Shown here: piece after piece, positions 22,473-31,184 of the stretch
Position numbering within the stretch: the stretch's first letter is position 1
Layout of the letters: every line of letters starts with the position of its first letter
Origin: an uncultured Ruminiclostridium sp.
GTDB taxonomy: Bacteria > Bacillota > Clostridia > Oscillospirales > Ruminococcaceae
DNA: 34,395 nt
NCBI GenBank assembly: GCA_905235805.1
Contig: CAJOMV010000059.1
Coordinates: forward strand, 1-34,395
Reading direction: 5' to 3'
Program-made: the position numbers and the translations under genes
The notes under the pieces: generated by a model
Databases searched by the model: none
What the model was told of the DNA's origin: nothing
The model's input: the letters and a program-made list of their open reading frames with translations, nothing else

Positions 22473-22556
22473 GCGAAGCAATTAAAAAGTCTTTTGAAGG
22501 GGGTCTGGGGGAAACTTTTCTTCAGAAAAGTTTCCCCCAGTCTCGAGCGGAGCGAC
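22473..22556. repeat. Modular intergenic repeat, copy 3 (partial)
   Basis: GCGAAGCAATTAAA, TTTTGAAGGGGGTCTGGGGG, a perfect 17-bp hairpin (22505-22521 with 22524-22540) and CTCGAGCGGAGCGA follow the same order and orientation as copy 1. The inner stem differs from copy 1 at several paired positions, with both bases changed. The GTCATTTCGTACTGA hairpin is lacking. Confidence 0.7.
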
Positions 22557-22559
22557 TAA

Positions 22560-22596
22560 AAAAACCGTCACATTGATGTGTGGCGGTTTTTCTGTG
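22560..22596. terminator. Bidirectional terminator between the anti-sigma and rpiR-like genes
   Basis: AAAAACCGTCACA, TTGA, TGTGTGGCGGTTTTT form a stem with A-run and T-run on either side, serving both convergent genes. Confidence 0.75.
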
Positions 22597-23463
22597 TTAT
22601 GTCTCGTCGTCCTTCTTGTAGGCGTCATTTTCTGCCCAGACCTCCTCGAGACGGGTGAGGGTGTCCTCGAGACGGGCGCTGTTGCGCATACCGACGGCGG
22701 CTACAAGCGCGTTGATAAGGCTCAAGGGAGCGGCAAGGCTGTCGGCGTAGCTGATGATGTCGCTCTTGGCAAGCAGGAGCTGGTCGGCGTATTCCGCGAG
22801 GGGGGAGGCTTCGGAATCGGTTATCGCTATGATGTCCGCACCGCTCTTCTTGGCGAATGCCGTGGCGGTGAGTGTGTTGTTGAAGTAGCGGGGGAAGGAG
22901 ATAGAGATGAACACGTCCTCGCTCGTAAGGCGGATAAGCTGCTGGAGTATGCCGCTGGAATTTATCGGCTGAACGTGAATGACGCTCTGGCATGAGAGAC
23001 CGAGGTAATTGCTCAGGAAGCGGGCGAGTATATCGCTGCTCATGGCGCCGAAGATGTAGACGTGCTTTGCCGAAATGATGCGGTCCACCGCCTCGGTGAA
23101 CACCTCCTCCGAGATGTTTTCGAGAGTGTAGCGTATACGCTCGATATCCTGCGACATCACCGTTTTGATAAGATCCTCGCCGCCGAAGCGGTCATTGGAT
23201 ATATCGAGCCTTTGCAGGGTGGTGAGGCGGTTGCGTCCGTAGCTGCGGAGAGCCTTCTGCATTTCCGGGTAGCCGTCGAAGCCCATTTCGTCGGCGAAGC
23301 GCACCACCGTACTTTCGCTGACCCCGACTGTCGCGCCGAGTTTCGCGGCGGTCATGAAGGCGGCTTTTTCATAGTGCTCGGTGATGTATTTCGCGATATA
23401 TTTCTGACTTTTTGAAAACTCCGGCATTCGCTCTTCGATGTCGGCTATAAGATTGACGGACAT
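22597..23463 (-). CDS. RpiR/MurR-family regulator with SIS domain
   Basis: The 288-residue protein has an N-terminal helix-turn-helix of the HTH_6 type (residues 1-77, with LGATVGVSESTVVRFADEMG as the recognition part) and a C-terminal SIS sugar-phosphate-binding domain (about 110-245, starting HVYIFGAMSSDILARFL). Such proteins control sugar or amino-sugar catabolism in response to phosphosugars; SIS ligands include N-acetylmuramate 6-phosphate. AGGAAAGAGAA-type spacing follows GCGGAGG upstream of the ATG at 23463. It is divergent from cdaA, with a palindrome just upstream of its own -35. No sugar genes lie next to it, so its target is unknown. Confidence 0.92.
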   Translation of the reverse strand: MSVNLIADIEERMPEFSKSQKYIAKYITEHYEKAAFMTAAKLGATVGVSESTVVRFADEMGFDGYPEMQKALRSYGRNRLTTLQRLDISNDRFGGEDLIKTVMSQDIERIRYTLENISEEVFTEAVDRIISAKHVYIFGAMSSDILARFLSNYLGLSCQSVIHVQPINSSGILQQLIRLTSEDVFISISFPRYFNNTLTATAFAKKSGADIIAITDSEASPLAEYADQLLLAKSDIISYADSLAAPLSLINALVAAVGMRNSARLEDTLTRLEEVWAENDAYKKDDET

Positions 23464-23498
23464 TTCTCTTTCCTCCGCATTTCTTCAATGTTGCTACT

Positions 23499-23527
23499 AT
23501 TATACAACCTTTTTCGGAAAAAATCAA
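23499..23527 (-). promoter_or_regulatory. Promoter of the rpiR-like gene
   Basis: On the minus strand, -35 TTGATT (23527-23522), 17 bp and -10 TATAAT (23504-23499), about 35 bp upstream of the ATG. Confidence 0.75.
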
Positions 23528-23535
23528 TACAAAAA

Positions 23536-23561
23536 TGCAATTTTGCACCCGCAAAATTGCA
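23536..23561. promoter_or_regulatory. Inverted repeat, probable operator in the rpiR-cdaA gap
   Basis: TGCAATTTTGC (23536-23546), ACCC, GCAAAATTGCA (23551-23561): perfect 11-bp arms. It lies 9 bp upstream of the rpiR-like -35 box and about 50 bp upstream of the cdaA -35 box, and the first half (TTGCAATTTT) recurs at the cdaA -35 (23610). It could be the RpiR-type regulator's own site. Confidence 0.5.
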
Positions 23562-23609
23562 AATGACGGAGGAGACGCAAAAAAATTCGCAGAAATCGCG
23601 CAAAAACAC

Positions 23610-23637
23610 TTGCAATTTTACAAAAATATGATACAAT
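23610..23637 (+). promoter_or_regulatory. Promoter of cdaA-cdaR
   Basis: -35 TTGCAA (23610-23615), 16 bp and -10 TACAAT (23632-23637), with an extended TGA. Start site near 23644. Confidence 0.7.
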
Positions 23638-23644
23638 AATATAT

Positions 23645-23657
23645 GTGACAATGTCAC
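23645..23657. promoter_or_regulatory. Palindrome at the cdaA start site
   Basis: GTGACA-A-TGTCAC, a perfect palindrome 7 bp after the -10 box and overlapping the predicted transcription start. An operator position typical of repressors. Confidence 0.5.
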
Positions 23658-23673
23658 TATTCTGAAACACAGG

Positions 23674-24567
23674 GTGCTTGAATTGCTGTACTACCTTACC
23701 GATATATGGAATTCGCTGGTAAGCGTTTTCCGTTCTGTCACTTTCATCGATATTCTTGACATACTTTTCCTCGCGGTTATCCTGTACTGGGTGATCAAGC
23801 TCGTGCATGAGACCCGCGCAGAGCAGCTCATCAAGGGCGTTGCTGTGCTCGCGGTGGTATTGTTCCTGCTCAATCAGTTCGAGTTCAAGGCTATGAAGGT
23901 CATCGGCGATATGGTGGTAAATGTGGGACTTCTCGCGTTTATCGTCATGTTCCAGCCGGAGCTTCGCCGCGCTCTCGAAAAGGTCGGACGCTCAAAGATG
24001 ATGAAGCCGATACAGCTGTTCGATACATCGCTCCCGGAGTCCATGGACAAGGAGAACTACATGGTCGAGCAGATAGGCTTTGCCTGCGAGAAGCTTTCGC
24101 GTACGGCGACCGGCGCGCTGATAATCATTGAGCGCCAGACAAAGCTCGGCGAACAGATCGAGACCGGCACTGTCATCAACGCTATCCCGAGTGAGGAGCT
24201 TTTCCGCAATATATTCTTCCCGAATACACCGCTCCATGACGGCGCGGTCATTATGCGTGACGGAATGATATACGCCGCGGGCTGCTTCCTCCCGAAGCCC
24301 TCGAAGGAGGAGCTCATCAACAAGGAGCTCGGCTCCCGCCACCGCGCGGCTATCGGTATGAGCGAGGTCTCGGACGCTATCGTCATAGTAGTTTCCGAGG
24401 AGACCGGAATGATCTCCATAGCGGAGAACGGACAGCTCGAGCGCGGCTTCGACCGCGACAAGCTCTGCAAATACCTCCGCAGGAAGCTCTTCCCCGAGGC
24501 GGCAGACGCGAAGAAATCGAAAAAACAGCGTGCAAACCGCGGAAAGAAAGGCGGTGAGCAGTCATGA
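23674..24567 (+). CDS. cdaA: Diadenylate cyclase CdaA
   Basis: CdaA makes c-di-AMP from two ATP; c-di-AMP controls potassium and osmolyte uptake and wall homeostasis. The 297-residue protein has three N-terminal membrane helices (about 24-44, 50-67 and 78-95) ending in the conserved FQPELRRALEKVGR, then the DAC domain with catalytic DGA (189-191) and RHR (222-224) motifs intact. The C-terminus is Lys/Arg-rich. The start is probably GTG at 23674, with only a weak AGGG site; translation may be low. It overlaps the next gene by ATGA. In many Firmicutes glmM follows cdaR; it does not here. Confidence 0.95.
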   Translation: MLELLYYLTDIWNSLVSVFRSVTFIDILDILFLAVILYWVIKLVHETRAEQLIKGVAVLAVVLFLLNQFEFKAMKVIGDMVVNVGLLAFIVMFQPELRRALEKVGRSKMMKPIQLFDTSLPESMDKENYMVEQIGFACEKLSRTATGALIIIERQTKLGEQIETGTVINAIPSEELFRNIFFPNTPLHDGAVIMRDGMIYAAGCFLPKPSKEELINKELGSRHRAAIGMSEVSDAIVIVVSEETGMISIAENGQLERGFDRDKLCKYLRRKLFPEAADAKKSKKQRANRGKKGGEQS

Positions 24568-25883
24568 ACGCAGTATTCAAGAGATTTGCGAGCGGGTTTG
24601 TCAATAACCTCAAGACTATAATTCAGGCGCTCGTCTTCTCCGTAGTTATATGGGTGTTCATCTCGGTGCAGATATTCCCGGATATCTCGATGCATGTTCA
24701 GGATATCGCCGTTTCCTGTGAGCCCACGTCCTTCATGGAGGACGAGAACCTTCATATCTCCTCTGTCGATACCTCCAAGGTCACAGTGCAGATAGAGGGC
24801 AAGCGCTATTCGATAAGCAATCTGACCGCGGACGATTTCAAGGCGTCCTGTGACCTGTCCGAGGTCTACGGCTCCGGCACCTATACCGTGCCGATCAATG
24901 TCACCCTGACGGATACGGACGTGGACTGCACTGTCTCGACAAACAATCTCACGGCGTCGGTCACGGTCATCAAGATAGTGACCCGCGAGGTCAGCGTGTA
25001 TCCCAACACAAACAGCCTTACCATAGCCGACGAAATGCAGATCGAGGGAGACGTGACGGTATATCCCACCTCCGTCGAGATAACCGGCGAGGAGACCCTC
25101 GTGAATTCCGTCGACCATATACAGGCTGTCGCGACATACGACGAGGGCGCGATAGACCATTCCATGGCGATAAGCGCCTCGCCGATGTATTTCAACAGAA
25201 ACGGCATCAAGCTCGTTTCCCCGTCCCTCACCTGCAGCACGAACGAGTTCGTCGTGAATGTTCCCGTATATAAGGTCAAGACCCTGCCCATTCAGATAAA
25301 GTTCACGGGCTCGACCTATTACTCGGGCTTCTCGGCTGACGACCTCGAGTACACCATGTCGATAGATGAGCTTACCATAGCTTCTCCCGACAGCTCGATA
25401 GACAACCTCGACGCCATAGATATAGGCGAGATATCCCTCGGAGCGCTCACCCTCAAGGACCTCCAGGGCGGCAAGACCCTGCCGATAGAGCTTCCCGAAG
25501 GCTATAAGAACATCTCCGGCAACAAGTCGCTGACAGTCTACTTCCCGCAGTATGAGGAATTCGGTCAGCTCGGCTTCACGGTACCGTCGGACAATATCAC
25601 TGTCATAAACAAGCCGTCGAACTTCGATGTCAAGATACTCACGAATGAGATAGTCGTCAATGTCGTAGGATATTCAAACTATATCCAGACCATGACCTCC
25701 TCCAATATCTACGCGACAGTGAACCTGCTCGGCATGGAGCTTACGGAGGGCACAAAGACAGTCTCCGTTACGTTCCGTCTCTCCGGCGCGAACGTTCAGG
25801 CGTGGGTAACGGGTGAGGACTATAAGGTAGAGCTGCTCATCACCGATGCTGTCGAGGATATCGAGGAATCGGAGAGCGTCTGA
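24564..25883 (+). CDS. cdaR: CdaR/YbbR-domain regulator of diadenylate cyclase
   Basis: The 439-residue protein has one N-terminal membrane helix (TIIQALVFSVVIWVFISVQI, about residues 19-38) and an extracellular part built of YbbR-domain repeats, seen as recurring stretches such as PDISMHVQDIAVSC, VSVYPNTNSLTIADEMQIEG, LPIQIKFTGS and GQLGFTVPSDNITV. CdaR binds CdaA and adjusts c-di-AMP output. Translation is coupled to cdaA by the ATGA overlap. It ends in an acidic tail and is followed by a long terminator. Slightly shorter than Bacillus CdaR. Confidence 0.92.
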   Translation: MNAVFKRFASGFVNNLKTIIQALVFSVVIWVFISVQIFPDISMHVQDIAVSCEPTSFMEDENLHISSVDTSKVTVQIEGKRYSISNLTADDFKASCDLSEVYGSGTYTVPINVTLTDTDVDCTVSTNNLTASVTVIKIVTREVSVYPNTNSLTIADEMQIEGDVTVYPTSVEITGEETLVNSVDHIQAVATYDEGAIDHSMAISASPMYFNRNGIKLVSPSLTCSTNEFVVNVPVYKVKTLPIQIKFTGSTYYSGFSADDLEYTMSIDELTIASPDSSIDNLDAIDIGEISLGALTLKDLQGGKTLPIELPEGYKNISGNKSLTVYFPQYEEFGQLGFTVPSDNITVINKPSNFDVKILTNEIVVNVVGYSNYIQTMTSSNIYATVNLLGMELTEGTKTVSVTFRLSGANVQAWVTGEDYKVELLITDAVEDIEESESV

Positions 25884-25905
25884 TAAAGGAACACAGAGCA
25901 TATAA

Positions 25906-25963
25906 AGATAACCGGCTTCGCTTTTTGGAAGGTTTCCTACCATAAAGCGGAGCCGGTTTTTAT
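25906..25963 (+). terminator. Terminator of cdaA-cdaR
   Basis: AACCGGCTTCGCTTT and AAAGCGGAGCCGGTT flank a loop of about 20 nt and are followed by TTTTATT. Between here and the heat-shock promoter (25964-26067) I see no gene. Confidence 0.8.
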
Positions 25964-26067
25964 TGTGCCGGATATGCTTTTGCGTGTGGGCGCATATTCA
26001 GAATAAGGTATTATATCGGCGAGCTTTGCGTGATATCAACTTTTTTGAAAAAATTTTGAAAAAGGTA

Positions 26068-26096
26068 TTGACAAAGGGAGAAAAAAGTGTTATAGT
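26068..26096 (+). promoter_or_regulatory. Promoter of the hrcA-grpE-dnaK-dnaJ operon
   Basis: -35 TTGACA (26068-26073), 17 bp, -10 TATAGT (26091-26096). The CIRCE operator begins 4 bp after the -10 box. Confidence 0.9.
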
Positions 26097-26100
26097 ATGT

Positions 26101-26127
26101 TTAGCACTCGGAGAGATAGAGTGCTAA
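26101..26127. promoter_or_regulatory. CIRCE operator (HrcA binding site)
   Basis: TTAGCACTC-N9-GAGTGCTAA matches the consensus at every position. It covers the transcription start of the operon that encodes HrcA itself, so the operon is autoregulated and induced by heat. A GGGCAT/ATGCCC stem lies further into the leader (about 26152-26171). Confidence 0.97.
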
Positions 26128-26205
26128 CACTCGGAAGGGCGGACTGCTAAAGGGCATGAATGAGAATGCCCGCCGGAGCGGTGAGAATTCAAAGAAGGTG
26201 TGGAA

Positions 26206-27267
26206 ATGGAGAAGAGAGCCTACAAGATACTCGAGACTATCGTTGACGAGTATATCCGCACGGGCGAGCCTATCGGTTCAAAGGCTGTGCAGGAGCTGCT
26301 CGATATAAAGGTCTCCTCCGCCACTATACGCAACGAAATGGCATCGCTGGAGCAGCAGGGTCTGCTCGAGCATCCGCACACCTCCGCCGGCAGAGTCCCC
26401 ACATACAAGGGGCTCAGGCTGTACATCAGCCGACTTGCCGAGAAGCAGATACCCGAGTCCGACAGACAGGAGATAGACCGTATCTTCGAAGAGCTCGATG
26501 GCATGACCGATGAGGTCATCATCGAAAACGCCGCGAGAGCGCTTGCGGACCTCACCAAATGCGCGATAGTCTCCGCGAACGATACCGACAAATTCTCGGT
26601 CATCACAAAGGTCGAGGTCATACCGACCGGGCGCAGAATGTACGTCCTGATGATGATGACCTCCGGCGGCGGGATAAAGAACCGCGTGTGCAGGCTTTCA
26701 TTCGACCTCACGCATGAGCAGATGGACTTCTTCAGGAACTTCGTTTCCGAGAACCTGCAGGGCGTGAACCTGCGGCAGATGTCCGATACCTTCATGGACG
26801 ACCTCACCGCGGCACTCGGGAGCTATATGCTGACGCTGTCGCCGCTCCTCAAAGCGATAGCGGATCTCTCGGCGGATATGATAAACGAGAGAGTGCATAT
26901 AGAAGGCGAGGAGAACCTCATCGAATGCAGCGAGCTCAAGGGCAGTGAGATAGCCGCGGTGCTCCGGCAGAAGGAAGCGCTTACGGCGGCGTTCGACAAG
27001 ACCTTCTCGGGCATAAATGTCGTGTTCGGCGAGGAAAACAATACCTTCGTCATCTCGAACTCCAGTATGATAACCGGGACGTTCAGCAAGGGCGGGGAGA
27101 GCGCCGGGGGCTTCGGAGTGATAGGACCCATGAGACTTGAATACAAGAAGATCATTCCTTATATAGAATATTTTACCGATAAAGTCAGCGATATGCTCTC
27201 AAGAGACGCTGACGGCTCGGAGGGAGATGGTACAGATGAAGTTAAGGAGGAAAAGAAAGATGAGTGA
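26206..27267 (+). CDS. hrcA: Heat-inducible repressor HrcA
   Basis: HrcA represses class I heat-shock genes by binding CIRCE and needs GroEL to stay active. The 353-residue protein has an N-terminal winged helix (YKILETIVDEYIRTGEPIGS, then SSATIRNEMASLEQQGLLEH with PHTSAGRVPTYKGLR) and the C-terminal HrcA domain with the IGPMRLEYKKIIPYIEYF ending. The start is placed at ATG 26206, because AAAGAAGG ends only one base before the alternative GTG at 26200. It overlaps grpE by 8 bp. A perfect CIRCE lies at its promoter. Confidence 0.96.
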   Translation: MEKRAYKILETIVDEYIRTGEPIGSKAVQELLDIKVSSATIRNEMASLEQQGLLEHPHTSAGRVPTYKGLRLYISRLAEKQIPESDRQEIDRIFEELDGMTDEVIIENAARALADLTKCAIVSANDTDKFSVITKVEVIPTGRRMYVLMMMTSGGGIKNRVCRLSFDLTHEQMDFFRNFVSENLQGVNLRQMSDTFMDDLTAALGSYMLTLSPLLKAIADLSADMINERVHIEGEENLIECSELKGSEIAAVLRQKEALTAAFDKTFSGINVVFGEENNTFVISNSSMITGTFSKGGESAGGFGVIGPMRLEYKKIIPYIEYFTDKVSDMLSRDADGSEGDGTDEVKEEKKDE

Positions 27268-27817
27268 TGAAAAAAATGAGAAGCTTGAAAATGATGAGGA
27301 GATAAAGGAGGAGACGGCGGAAACAGCCGGAACGGAAGAAGAGGCTCCCGCTGAAGCGGAGGCTCCTGCCGAGGCGGAGGTCGTCACCGAGGAGCCGCAG
27401 AAGGACGATGAGTCGGCGAAGCTCAAAGAGCAGCTCATGCGGACAATGGCGGAGTACGATAACTACCGCAAGCGCACCGCGAAGGAAAAGACCGAGATGA
27501 TGCCGGATATCACCGCGAGAGTGGTGAGCGAGTTCCTCCCGGTGCTGGACAGCCTTGAGAGAGCTCTGACGGCGGAATGCTCCGACGAAGGCTACAAGAA
27601 GGGCGTGGAGATGATACACGGCACGTTCCTCGAGACGCTCGAAAAGCTCGGTGTGGAGAAGGTACCGACAGAGACCTTCGACCCGTCCATGCATCAGGCG
27701 GTACAGCAGGTGCAGAGCGATGAGCATGAGACCGGACAGATAGTGAGCGTGTTCCAGAACGGCTACCGTATCGGGAATAAGGTGCTCCGGTTCGCAATGG
27801 TCTCGGTAGCACAGTAA
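27260..27817 (+). CDS. grpE: Nucleotide exchange factor GrpE
   Basis: GrpE releases ADP from DnaK. The 185-residue protein has a long acidic, Glu/Ala-rich N-terminal region (about 1-60), the coiled-coil helix (AKLKEQLMRTMAEYDNYRKR) and the C-terminal beta domain ending in VFQNGYRIGNKVLRFAMVSV, the family signature. The start at 27260 follows AAGGAGG and overlaps the end of hrcA. An in-frame ATG at 27227 has no ribosome binding site. Confidence 0.96.
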   Translation: MSDEKNEKLENDEEIKEETAETAGTEEEAPAEAEAPAEAEVVTEEPQKDDESAKLKEQLMRTMAEYDNYRKRTAKEKTEMMPDITARVVSEFLPVLDSLERALTAECSDEGYKKGVEMIHGTFLETLEKLGVEKVPTETFDPSMHQAVQQVQSDEHETGQIVSVFQNGYRIGNKVLRFAMVSVAQ

Positions 27818-27860
27818 ACAAAGTCAAAGCAAGAAATAAATATAACAGGAGGCAATTATT

Positions 27861-29705
27861 ATGAGCAAGATAATAGGTATCGACTTAGGAACAACAAACT
27901 CGTGCGTATCCGTAATAGAGGGCGGCGAGGCAACAGTCATCACCAACAGTGAGGGCAGCAGAACAACACCTTCCGTAGTGGCATTCACAAAGGACGGCGA
28001 GAGACTTGTGGGTCAGCTTGCCAAGAACCAGGCTGTCACCAACCCCGAAAGAACGATCATCTCCATCAAGCGCCACATGGGCAGCGATTACAAGGTGGAC
28101 ATCGACGGCAAGAAGTACACACCGCAGGAGATCTCCGCGATGATACTCCAGAAGCTCAAGACAGAAGCCGAGAGCTACCTCGGCGAGAAGGTAACGGACG
28201 CTGTCATCACAGTCCCCGCGTACTTCACCGACTCGCAGAGACAGGCTACCAAGGACGCCGGACAGATCGCGGGTCTGAAGGTGCACAGAATAATCAACGA
28301 GCCTACCGCGGCAGCGCTCGCGTACGGTATCGACAAGGAGAACGACCAGAAGATCGTCGTATACGACCTCGGCGGCGGTACATTCGATGTATCCGTTATC
28401 GAGATAGGCGACGGCGTTCAGGAGGTCCTCGCGACAGCCGGCAACAACAAGCTCGGCGGCGATGACTTCGACCAGAGAGTCATCGACTTCCTTGTAAATG
28501 AGTTCAAGAAGTCCGACGGAATTGACCTGCGCAACGACAAGTTCGCTATGCAGAGACTCAAGGACGAGGCGGAAAAGGCTAAGATAGCGCTCTCCAACTC
28601 CACCTCCGTCAACGTGAATATCCCGTATATCACAGCGGACGCGACAGGTCCGAAGCACCTGAACGTTACTCTCTCGAGAGCTAAGTTCAACGAGCTCACC
28701 GCGGACCTCGTGGAAGCTACTATGGGACCGCTCAAGCAGGCAGTAAGCGACAGCGGACTCAAGCTGAACGAAATAGACAAGATACTCCTCGTAGGCGGCT
28801 CCACAAGAATACCCGCCGTTCAGGAAGCGGTCAAGAACTACCTCGGCAAGGAGCCGTTCAAGGGCATCAACCCCGATGAGTGCGTGGCAATGGGCGCGGC
28901 TCTCCAGGGCGGCGTACTGAACAAGGAGGTCACCGGACTTCTGCTGCTCGATGTAACGCCTCTGTCCCTCGGTATCGAGACCCTCGGCGGCGTATGCACC
29001 AGAATGATCGAGAGAAATACAACTATCCCGACCAAGAAGACGCAGGTATACTCCACAGCCGTTGATAACCAGCCCAGCGTTGATATCAACATTCTGCAGG
29101 GCGAGCGTGAATTCGCGAAGGACAACAAGTCCATAGGCACCTTCCGTCTCGACGGCATCGCTCCCGCTCCCAGAGGCGTACCGCAGATCGAGGTAACATT
29201 CGATATAGACGCGAACGGTATCGTGAATGTTTCCGCGAAGGATCTCGGCACCGGCAAGGAGCAGCATATAAGCATCACAGCGTCCACCAACATGAGCAAG
29301 GAAGATATCGACCGCGCAGTAAAGGACGCTGAGGCGTATGCTGCTGAGGACGCAAAGAAGAAGGAAGAGATCGACGCGCGCAACGAGGCCGACCAGATGG
29401 TATATCAGGTCGAGAAGTCGATGAGCGATTTCGGCGACAAGGTGACACAGGCCGATAAGGATGCCGTGAACCCGAAGGTCGAGGCTCTCAAGGAGGCTCT
29501 CAAGGGCAGCGATATCAACGCTATCAAGAACGCCAAGGACGAGCTCCAGAAGGCATTCTACGAGGTGGCTCAGAGAGTTTACCAGCAGACCGGCGGCGGT
29601 CAGGACGGCGGCGCGGGTCCCGATGTGAGTGGTCAGGGAACGAGCTCTATGGGCGGAAATCCCGACGACAACATCGTTGACGCTGATTTCAAGGACGCGA
29701 ACTGA
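27861..29705 (+). CDS. dnaK: Chaperone DnaK (Hsp70)
   Basis: The 614-residue Hsp70 has the nucleotide-binding domain ([39 protein letters not shown]), the linker [20 protein letters not shown], the substrate-binding domain (about 390-500), a helical lid and a Gly-rich tail ending in [10 protein letters not shown]. It folds and refolds proteins with DnaJ and GrpE. A strong AGGAGG lies upstream. All key motifs are intact. The codon use is the G/C-rich pattern of highly expressed local genes. A hairpin separates it from dnaJ. Confidence 0.99.
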   Translation: MSKIIGIDLGTTNSCVSVIEGGEATVITNSEGSRTTPSVVAFTKDGERLVGQLAKNQAVTNPERTIISIKRHMGSDYKVDIDGKKYTPQEISAMILQKLKTEAESYLGEKVTDAVITVPAYFTDSQRQATKDAGQIAGLKVHRIINEPTAAALAYGIDKENDQKIVVYDLGGGTFDVSVIEIGDGVQEVLATAGNNKLGGDDFDQRVIDFLVNEFKKSDGIDLRNDKFAMQRLKDEAEKAKIALSNSTSVNVNIPYITADATGPKHLNVTLSRAKFNELTADLVEATMGPLKQAVSDSGLKLNEIDKILLVGGSTRIPAVQEAVKNYLGKEPFKGINPDECVAMGAALQGGVLNKEVTGLLLLDVTPLSLGIETLGGVCTRMIERNTTIPTKKTQVYSTAVDNQPSVDINILQGEREFAKDNKSIGTFRLDGIAPAPRGVPQIEVTFDIDANGIVNVSAKDLGTGKEQHISITASTNMSKEDIDRAVKDAEAYAAEDAKKKEEIDARNEADQMVYQVEKSMSDFGDKVTQADKDAVNPKVEALKEALKGSDINAIKNAKDELQKAFYEVAQRVYQQTGGGQDGGAGPDVSGQGTSSMGGNPDDNIVDADFKDAN

Positions 29706-29715
29706 TTGATTTTAT

Positions 29716-29760
29716 AGCAGAGTGCTATCAGGTTTATCCTGATAGCACAATGCTGTTTTT
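29716..29760 (+). terminator. Hairpin/attenuator between dnaK and dnaJ
   Basis: GTGCTATCAGG (29722-29732), TTTAT, CCTGATAGCAC (29738-29748): perfect 11-bp stem, extended by AGCA with TGCT and followed by GTTTTTGG. It should end part of the dnaK transcripts and so lower dnaJ. Confidence 0.75.
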
Positions 29761-29798
29761 GGAAAAATATCCTTTCTTCGGGAAGGAGGAGGTAAGTT

Positions 29799-30989
29799 AT
29801 GGCGGAAAAACGCGATTATTATGAAGTCCTCGGCATACAGAAGGGCGCAAGCGAGGACGAGATAAAAAAAGCATACCGCAAAATGGCAAAGCAGTATCAC
29901 CCCGATCTGCACCCGGACGACCCGGAGGCTGCCGAGAAATTCAAGGAAATCAACGAGGCTAACGACATTCTGTCCGACCCCCAGAAGAGACAGCGCTATG
30001 ACCAGTTCGGACACGCAGGGGTCGATCCGTCATACGGTGCCGGGGGAGGCGGCGGGTTCGGCGGCTTCGGCGGGTTCGGAGGGTTCTCCGACGGAGAGGG
30101 CATAGATCTCGGCGATATCTTCGATTCGTTCTTCGGGGGCGGAATGGGCTCGCGCTCAAGCTCCAACCCCAATGCCCCGAGACGCGGCGCGGACTGCAGC
30201 GTGAGCGCGACCATTTCCTTTATGGCGGCTTGCAAGGGAACGTCCATAGACCTCACCTTCAACCGCACGGAGGTCTGCGATGTCTGCAACGGCAGCGGCG
30301 CTAAGCCGGGCACTACCCCCAAGACCTGCCCGGACTGCGGCGGCACGGGCAAGATACGCTTCAATCAGCGGACTATGTTCGGTACAATGGCGTCTACCAA
30401 GGCATGTACCAAGTGCGGCGGCAAGGGCAAGATCATAGAGTCTCCGTGTCCGAGCTGCCGGGGCAACGGCAGAGTTGCCAAGAGCTCCACAGTGACGGTC
30501 AATGTCCCGGCGGGCATCGACGACGGACAGATACTCCGTGTCGCGGGACAGGGCAATGTCGGCACAAACGGCGGACAGAGAGGCGACCTCAACGTCCGTA
30601 TCAGCGTGAAGAATGACCCCCTGTTCGAGAGAAAGGGCTTCGATATCTGGACGGAAATACCGATAACCTATTCGCAGGCTGTGCTGGGCGACGAGATAAC
30701 CGTTCCGACTATCGACGGGAACGTTACTTATACCGTGCCTGCGGGAACGCAGCCGGATACGATATTCAGGCTTCGCGGCAAGGGCGTCCAGCGTCTCCAG
30801 CGCGAGGGCAGAGGTGACCAGCTCGTGAAGGTCACCCTCGAGGTCCCGAAGAACCTGAACAAGAAGCAGAAGGACGCGCTTATCGCGTTCTCCGAGCAGC
30901 TCACCGAAAAGAACTACGAGAAGCAGAACGGATTTATGGATAAGCTCAAGAGGTTCACGGACGACATCAAGAAAAATTTCGGTATGTGA
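29799..30989 (+). CDS. dnaJ: Co-chaperone DnaJ (Hsp40)
   Basis: The 396-residue protein has a J domain with HPD at residues 34-36, a Gly/Phe-rich linker (about 75-110), four zinc-binding CxxCxGxG repeats ([32 protein letters not shown]), and the substrate-binding C-terminal domains ([19 protein letters not shown]). DnaJ stimulates DnaK's ATPase and delivers clients. GGAAGGAGGAGG precedes the start. It is the last gene of the operon and is followed by a terminator. Confidence 0.98.
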   Translation: MAEKRDYYEVLGIQKGASEDEIKKAYRKMAKQYHPDLHPDDPEAAEKFKEINEANDILSDPQKRQRYDQFGHAGVDPSYGAGGGGGFGGFGGFGGFSDGEGIDLGDIFDSFFGGGMGSRSSSNPNAPRRGADCSVSATISFMAACKGTSIDLTFNRTEVCDVCNGSGAKPGTTPKTCPDCGGTGKIRFNQRTMFGTMASTKACTKCGGKGKIIESPCPSCRGNGRVAKSSTVTVNVPAGIDDGQILRVAGQGNVGTNGGQRGDLNVRISVKNDPLFERKGFDIWTEIPITYSQAVLGDEITVPTIDGNVTYTVPAGTQPDTIFRLRGKGVQRLQREGRGDQLVKVTLEVPKNLNKKQKDALIAFSEQLTEKNYEKQNGFMDKLKRFTDDIKKNFGM

Positions 30990-30994
30990 TCTTC

Positions 30995-31028
30995 CTTCCC
31001 CTGCCGGTCATTCGGCGGGGGAAGTTTT
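30995..31028 (+). terminator. Terminator of the heat-shock operon
   Basis: CTTCCCCTGCCG (30995-31006), GTCATT, CGGCGGGGGAAG (31013-31024), then TTTT. Twelve paired positions with one G-U. Confidence 0.85.
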
Positions 31029-31095
31029 ATGATAGGCAAAATAACCAAAACAGACAGGAATTTTTAAGTCAAACATACAAAATCGTGCTAAATTC

Positions 31096-31124
31096 TTTAC
31101 AAGTCGGTAATTTTGTGATATTAT
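31096..31124 (+). promoter_or_regulatory. Promoter of the second GGDEF gene
   Basis: -35 TTTACA (31096-31101), 17 bp, -10 TATTAT (31119-31124) with an extended TGA. Start site near 31131. Confidence 0.55.
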
Positions 31125-31126
31125 AA

Positions 31127-31155
31127 AGTAAGCGAGTATGCGTTTTTCGCTTACT
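31127..31155 (+). promoter_or_regulatory. Hairpin at the start of the second GGDEF leader
   Basis: AGTAAGCGA and TCGCTTACT form a 9-bp stem around a loop of about 11 nt, spanning the predicted transcription start and ending 10 bp before the ribosome binding site region. It may be an operator or an RNA structure. Confidence 0.4.
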
Positions 31156-31184
31156 ATATTATAATGGAGAGTGTTCAGAACAGT

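Noticed and set aside
27885-29267. 460-codon open frame opposite dnaK
   Set aside because: Antisense frames opposite dnaK are a known artefact of codon bias; the translation has no recognisable motif and no ribosome binding site.
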